Of a stretch of DNA of 64,000 nucleotides, positions 59,215 to 64,000 are shown piece after piece. The notes under the pieces are model-generated. The model ran no database searches and was not told the DNA's origin. It was given only the letters and a program-made list of their open reading frames with translations. Source of the DNA: Phlyctochytrium arcticum (Eukaryota; Chytridiomycota; Chytridiomycetes; Chytridiales; Chytridiaceae); assembly GCA_025602905.1 (NCBI GenBank), contig JAHLKI010000014.1:372001-436000 (forward strand), in the 5' to 3' direction. A program made the position numbers and the translations under genes. Each line of letters begins with the position of its first letter. Within the stretch, counting starts at the first letter, position 1.

Positions 59215-61194
59215 ATGATGCCTACGTTGTTAGCTCTTATTCTCACGATATTGTACGTTCTTCAGAACGGGGCCGTGACCGGTAAGTAACATATCATCCT
59301 GATGATACTGTTAGCACCAGTTGATTCTTGGCCCTTCAGATGCCGTCCCAAATCCAATACGTCGATCCGCTCTGACAAGCACTACACGTCCACTAAAATC
59401 AAGCCCAGGAAATCGAACTCACTATGCATCAGGCTTGCATCGCGATGGCAGTGAATTTGCCACCGCAAATTACGCTAAAAAGAGCAGCGGAAACGTAGTT
59501 GTTCTGATGCCGTACGAGCGGGCAACCAATGCATGGTCTGCGGATTTGAAAGCAGCACAGAAGGCCTGGGGAGCTGCGAATAATATCACCATCACATGGA
59601 GGGATTTTGGCCCCAGTGTGGATTATGCGGGTTACGTTGATCGGGTCATGAAAGCGTGCCAAAACGGCACCTTGGATGATTTTGATGTGATATGGCTGGA
59701 AGCTAGCTATGTTGGAGAATTGTCCGACTGCTTATTGGATTTATGGGCTTGGAATGATGCCCTTGGAGCCGATCATTCTGGGACCGTTGCGCGAGGGGGC
59801 TACATTAAGGACCGGCTAGGTATTTTCCGTACATCCGAACAAGTTAGAACACTATTTTGACTTTGGATGACAGTGGCACTTCCGGCCGAATTATCATTCG
59901 GCATATTGGCTTACAATTGGGATCTTCTCGCCACGTATGATTATCCGTACCCTCCGGAAGACATCCCCGAAATGGAGTCTATGGCTACGGCAATTATTAC
60001 TGGAGAGCGAGCAAGAGATCATTCGACATTATCTGGCTTGACCGGAGCATTCGTTGGTATGCCCAATACAATTTCTTTCCATGGCGTTTTAATAACAAAG
60101 TAACCATGAGAATAGGTGAAGATCTATCTTCTTTTGCGTACGAAATGCTAGCTTCTGTCGGTGGAAATCTGATAAACGAGACGACGGGAGTGGTTTCTGT
60201 TGCGCACACACCTGTCGCTAATCTACTTGCCCGAATGCTGATGTGGATATCCACAGGAATCATAGATCAGAATGACATTGGACAGACTACCATGGACCAA
60301 GCCATCGCCCGATGGGTCACTGGTGAAAGTGTCTTCCTACGAACAACAACTTCCAACATCCCAAAACTTATTGAAATTATGAATAGCAAGGGCCAGGATG
60401 CTTTCAATTGGGGAGTTTCGCCAGTTCCATCAGGAGAAGACCAGCGTTTGGGAAGTGGGGCAACCGAAGGGTGGTACACTGGCGTATACAAGAACTCAAA
60501 AAATAAGGGTGCTGCGCTGCGAACCGTAGAGTGGCTCACCAGTCAGTTGTATCAGGAACAGAAGATTCTCAAAGTTGGACCCAAAATGGTGGGAACATAC
60601 CCGCCATTTCTGATCAACCCCAAGATCTGTTCTGCCTACGGATCTGTTCGAGACCAGCATTTGTGTCTGGTCTATTCCCAAGTAGATTTGGTGCGCCGAC
60701 CAGTCACCGAAACGGGGCCTTTGTATCTTAATGTCTCGGCTATCTTCCAAAACTTCATGAAAGATGTTTTGATGGGCAATACTTATCCGATCACGGCGTT
60801 GAAAACTCTGGATTCTACACTACGAGTCTTGCTAGGAAACCCACCGACAGACTACTCAAGCTTGGAAATCACAGATACATCGATTGGAAAACCAGGGAAA
60901 ATCGTTCCCAAGAACATTATGACGCAGTTGACTGGACTGTTCTTTGTTGTTTCGGTCACAGCCATTGTCGTGCTGCTGTACAGGCGTAAGCGCCGTGACA
61001 ATCTCCACAAGAAACTCCGTGCTTCCGCTCAAGCTGTAGTGGAGAACACGGTCACCACTGAAGGGGGCGTCCCTCCGGAAATGGAACAAGTTGAAAAGCA
61101 ACGGCAAGCTGACAAAGGAAAGGGCGTGGCAAACGACGACTCATATGAGGAAGACGCCTCTCTAATTCAAAAGTCCGAAAAGATTGAATTATAA
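59215..61194 (+). CDS. Membrane-anchored bacterial-type solute-binding protein, receptor-like
   Basis: Four exons, 59215-59281, 59340-59819, 59874-60056 and 60116-61194, give 602 residues. The signal peptide (MMPTLLALILTILYVLQNGAVT) is exon 1. An ectodomain of about 490 residues has the two-lobed type-2 periplasmic-binding fold pattern: VVVLMPYERATNAWSADLKAA, DFDVIWLEASYVGEL, VALPAELSFGILAYNWDLL, FAYEMLASVGGNLINE, ARWVTGESVFLR, NWGVSPVPSGE and GWYTGVYKNSKNKGAALRTVEWL. A single helix follows (LTGLFFVVSVTAIVVLLYRRKRR, about 514-536), then a cytosolic acidic/Lys tail of about 65 residues. In bacteria such domains capture sugars or other solutes for ABC importers. Here no transporter is adjacent, so a sensing role is inferred. 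Horizontal origin is possible but old, since it holds three introns. Confidence 0.8.
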
Positions 61195-61238
61195 CTATGT
61201 AAAAATAAAGTGTCCTGAGGTGAAAAACTATAATCATT

Positions 61239-62000
61239 TCAAAGATGTGAACTCATGAGAGCTTTTTCGGACTCGATCAACCCCGTCATCATCCCCACTC
61301 CACTGGCTCTTCTTTCCTCATCACTTCCGATGGCAATTGGATTGATTCCGCTCAATGCCAGAGCCTTGGCGAATGGGAGGGTTTTGCCAGACTTTTCTTT
61401 AAACACAAGTTTGGAGGTCGCCACTGCATATATGTGCTCTTCGCCGTCTTTCAATGCAATAAACTTGTGACGCAGGTAAATCCATTTTCTAAGAATTAAC
61501 ATTAGGCAAAGATGACGGTGAGTAGGCAGCCGCTCCCCAACATACTCCTCGTATCCTAGCAGATCCGTATCTATCACATATTGTTGGAAAGGTTTAAGCT
61601 CCCTTTTGAACCAGATCTGTACGCCTGCATTCATCAACCTATATTGCTTGTTGAACCTCAATCCGAATAGGCGTATGGTCCAGTTCGTCCGCGCAAAATC
61701 CAAGTGTTTGTTGTAACTGCTGTTATTCATATGGCCATTCCAGTCCATATCGTCTAGCCACACCCGATACGATTGACGAAGTACGGTCCATATCGTCGCT
61801 GCAGGCTTTGAAGTATGTAGACGGTTTGCCTTGAGAACCGCGGTAAAGATCCGGAAATGGTGCACAAGCGGAAAAGATCGAATTTGAAGAATGACAAGGA
61901 GAATAACTAGATATTGCAGACGGCCAGTGAGGAAAGGTCGGAGAAGCTTGAGTAGAATCCCATTCGGAGCTGTTGAGTCCGTTCCAGTCGCGACAGCCAT
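61239..62000 (-). CDS. THEM6-like hotdog thioesterase with N-terminal membrane helix
   Basis: Two exons (62000-61546 and 61488-61239) give 234 residues. The N-terminus has a hydrophobic helix (LQYLVILLVILQI). The signature SYRVWLDDMDWNGHMNNSSYNKHLDFAR is that of THEM6-type proteins, with the hotdog-fold DMDWNGHMNN segment. The 57-nt intron (61545-61489, GTATGT...TTCTTAG) is a multiple of three with no stop in frame, so the unspliced message is also open and adds 19 residues. The spliced form restores the conserved GYEEKWIYLRHKFIAL and is preferred. THEM6 in animals is an ER-membrane protein linked to lipid homeostasis; acyl-CoA hydrolysis is inferred from the fold. Confidence 0.82.
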   Translation of the reverse strand: MAVATGTDSTAPNGILLKLLRPFLTGRLQYLVILLVILQIRSFPLVHHFRIFTAVLKANRLHTSKPAATIWTVLRQSYRVWLDDMDWNGHMNNSSYNKHLDFARTNWTIRLFGLRFNKQYRLMNAGVQIWFKRELKPFQQYVIDTDLLGYEEYVGERLPTHRHLCLMLILRKWIYLRHKFIALKDGEEHIYAVATSKLVFKEKSGKTLPFAKALALSGINPIAIGSDEERRASGVGMMTGLIESEKALMSSHL

Positions 62001-62223
62001 CTTGTCGCTGATCTGGTCGTCTGCAAACCCCAGTGCAAACCCGGGGCTCCCGACTGACAGCTTCTCAAATTTTTACAGAAAGAAAGCTGGCTATGTAAAA
62101 GGGCTGTCCACCGAGAAACCCCCGACATACATTCAGCCTTTCTCTCATCTCTCGTTTACTCTCCATTCTTGACTTTCTTCACTGAGAGACGTACTGTGCG
62201 CACGCTAAACCATTCGGGCATCA
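62001..62223. other. Short divergent spacer
   Basis: About 220 bp between the THEM6-like gene and the Fanzor-like element. The boundary of the element cannot be recognised by eye. Confidence 0.3.
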
Positions 62224-64000
62224 ATGCCGCGTATTACCGGCTTGCGTGAGATGGTACGAGAAAGAGAAGTTCCCCAGTATCTCTCGGGACCACCCTTCAC
62301 CGGCCCCACAACCCAACACATCGACGTCAAACGAGCAGCTGGAAGCTGATGCGCAACTTGCACATCAACTCCAGGCGCAGGAAGCAAGAATGTCGTCAGG
62401 TATGTGTCCACAGACTCTTTGATTGATTACCATGTTCAATCAACTTATTCATGTCGTTTTGCTTTCTTTAGAGCGCTTTTATGGCACGAAGAGTCGGCGT
62501 CTGCCCAGAGTCGGCCCATCCGAAGAACTCGTCGCGTCCCCCGACCAGCTCCAGGCTACAGAAGGCAAGAAAGGTCTATGTGATTGTCGGCTGCTCTATC
62601 CCGGCAAAATCATCCCGATCCATTACCATTCAACGCAAAAACAATGCCTGTTGCACGGCAAATCCGCAGCGGCGAAGAGAGAACTCCAACGCCGGATCGC
62701 GGAGCTACGGATCGAGTCACTACCCGACAGCAGCGACAGCATGACCATACAAGCCGATTTGCCCGCCCTGCCAGCAGCACGACCAACCACTTCTTTTTGC
62801 AAGACATGCACAAGTCGTGGTCACCCTCCCAACGTCGCCCACCACACCCGGACATCCAGCAAGCTGTGCCCGTACCACAAGCCCAAATTGGCCTCAAGAA
62901 AGCAGAAGAAAGCTATCTCGTACTCGACGCGAACGGTCAAGATGGGACTTCTGGGATTCCTACGGGCGCCACAACTTTTGCCGGTCATTCGGGATTTCGT
63001 AGGTCGTATGACGAGGATTCATTTCGAGGCCGCTCGCCTGGCCAACCTCTACGTCATCGACCAGCTCGAACAAGGGAACGTTCTGGGTGATCTGAGCTAC
63101 AACCCCTTTATGCGCCAGACATTCCAGGGCGTTCTCTGTGACTCGGAAGGCGCTCCCAAAGTTGTGGCCAACAGCAGCCTTCTGGATACGCGCGACCGGC
63201 TTTATGCCCCTCAACGGCCCGCGGGATTTGCGTGAAATGATGGGGGATACCTTGGCAACTGCATCTCCCTGGCAGCGAAAACCTATGCAGCAAATTGTCA
63301 CAATCATGTGGTACTGCAATGGGATTCGCGCATGGTCAGGTGGTGGGCGGCCGAGCTGTAATTGCGGATCAAATTTCTCTCGGCCAAGCAGCGTAGGCGG
63401 GTGGGCGAAGCGTTCCTGGCTGGCAGTATCGATCCGCCAATGTTTACAAAGTTGACACCATGGCAGCAATGTATGCTGGCCATCGTCCACCGATCACTGG
63501 CCCGTCAATGCCAGGACGAGTTCATTGGTGGAATCCAGCTGCCAATGGACATCAGTGAGTTCGCGGACAAGTGCTGGGAGTTGCTGCCTTCGCTGTGGAG
63601 GTTGAATCGGTTCCTGGAGGCCAACGGCAGGAGAGGGTTTACAATGCTTCCGCTGACTTCGGCACGGGCCCAATTTGTGGAGTTTGACACCGACGCATTG
63701 TATTACTTGCTTCGGGCAAATGACATCAATATGCCCCGTATGGATCAATTTAGACTGGCCTCGTCAAACCCTGGTCATCTTCCTCCTGCCGGCACCTACC
63801 CCCTACCCACTCAACCTGATGCCCTGGTCTGCGATCATTGGTGGTTTTGGGCGTTCCACCTGGGCAAAGTGATGACGGCGGCCGATACGGCTGGACAACG
63901 CCGATTCGCGTGCTCGTTGGCTACCGACGGGATGAGCGTCAGCGTCAGCGTGCAAGTGGCCAAGCCCAAGTTCCATCCAAACCCCGTCAACGAGTACGGG
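62224..64000 (+). pseudogene. Fanzor-like (eukaryotic TnpB-like) nuclease gene, interrupted and cut by window end
   Basis: From 62474 one frame runs to the window edge (509 codons), broken only by TGA at 63233-63235 and TAA at 63359-63361. It encodes a Cys/His cluster (SFCKTCTSRGHPPNVAHH, then LCPYH), FVGRMTRIHFEAARLANLYV, SLAAKTYAANCHNHVVLQW, RRGFTMLPLTSARAQFVEFD and RRFACSLATDGMSVSVSV. This order fits a large fungal family that I believe is Fanzor1. Its RuvC-I motif (DPG) would lie just past 64000. An upstream exon ends at 62399 (GTATGT donor) and joins at 62472. That exon reads NEQLEADAQLAHQLQAQEARM but is one base out of frame with the best start ATG at 62224. Conserved sequence continues straight through both stops, so they look like nonsense mutations. 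Other candidates: another transposon-associated family. Confidence 0.55.

Noticed and set aside
62584..63090. 168-codon overlapping plus-strand frame
   Set aside because: Shadow of the Fanzor-like frame; it lacks the Cys/His cluster pattern and ends where the conserved frame continues.

Overview
This window reads as nuclear DNA of a zoosporic (flagellated) fungus, most likely a chytrid-type lineage. The genes are intron-bearing, with short GT-AG introns mostly of 55-80 nt, and they are densely packed on both strands. The core families have fungal architectures: KIN1 kinase, RCF2, a MGR3-like TPR protein, and the nuclear-exosome cofactor MPP6. Two genes are needed only in organisms with motile axonemes: a DNAH7/3/12-type inner-arm dynein heavy chain and an AK7-type adenylate kinase with a DPY30 tail. 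No taxon name can be fixed from sequence alone. I saw no rRNA, tRNA or CRISPR array.

Layout. 1-6.9 kb: a small two-helix membrane protein, a Transformer-2 splicing factor, a PP2C-like phosphatase and a single-pass membrane protein. 6.6-9.9 kb: a degenerate large inverted duplication holding two opposed copies of an unfamiliar small protein family and a decayed copy of the neighbouring membrane-protein gene. 10.3-19.1 kb: AK7 (14 exons), a three-RPEL actin-binding protein, mitochondrial EF-G and a cAMP-receptor-like GPCR. 19.8-26.5 kb: an accessory tandem array with two intact genes for secreted, lysine-rich repeat proteins carrying regularly spaced Lys-Arg sites, then at least two coding-less remnants. 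26.5-28.0 kb: a dead PIF/Harbinger-like transposase and an inverted copy of the start of the next gene. 28-37.6 kb: paraoxonase-like esterase, MPP6, MGR3-like TPR protein, KIN1 kinase and RCF2. 37.6-39.6 kb: gene-poor, with one more copy of an array-associated repeat. 39.6-44.3 kb: MBL-fold hydrolase, a mitochondrial-type thioesterase, a DUF4112 protein and an RNF121-like RING protein. 44.5-57.9 kb: the dynein heavy chain. 58-62 kb: LysM protein, a bacterial-type solute-binding domain on a membrane anchor, and a THEM6-like thioesterase. 62.2 kb to the end: an interrupted gene resembling Fanzor (eukaryotic TnpB-like) proteins, cut by the window edge.

Most accessory interest lies in the secreted repeat-protein array, the Fanzor-like element and the inverted duplication. 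In both mobile-element relics the internal stop codons are ones that C-to-T (or G-to-A) changes would create. Exon boundaries were worked out by eye from GT/AG sites, reading frame and family conservation. All functions are inferred from sequence motifs, and no database search was run.
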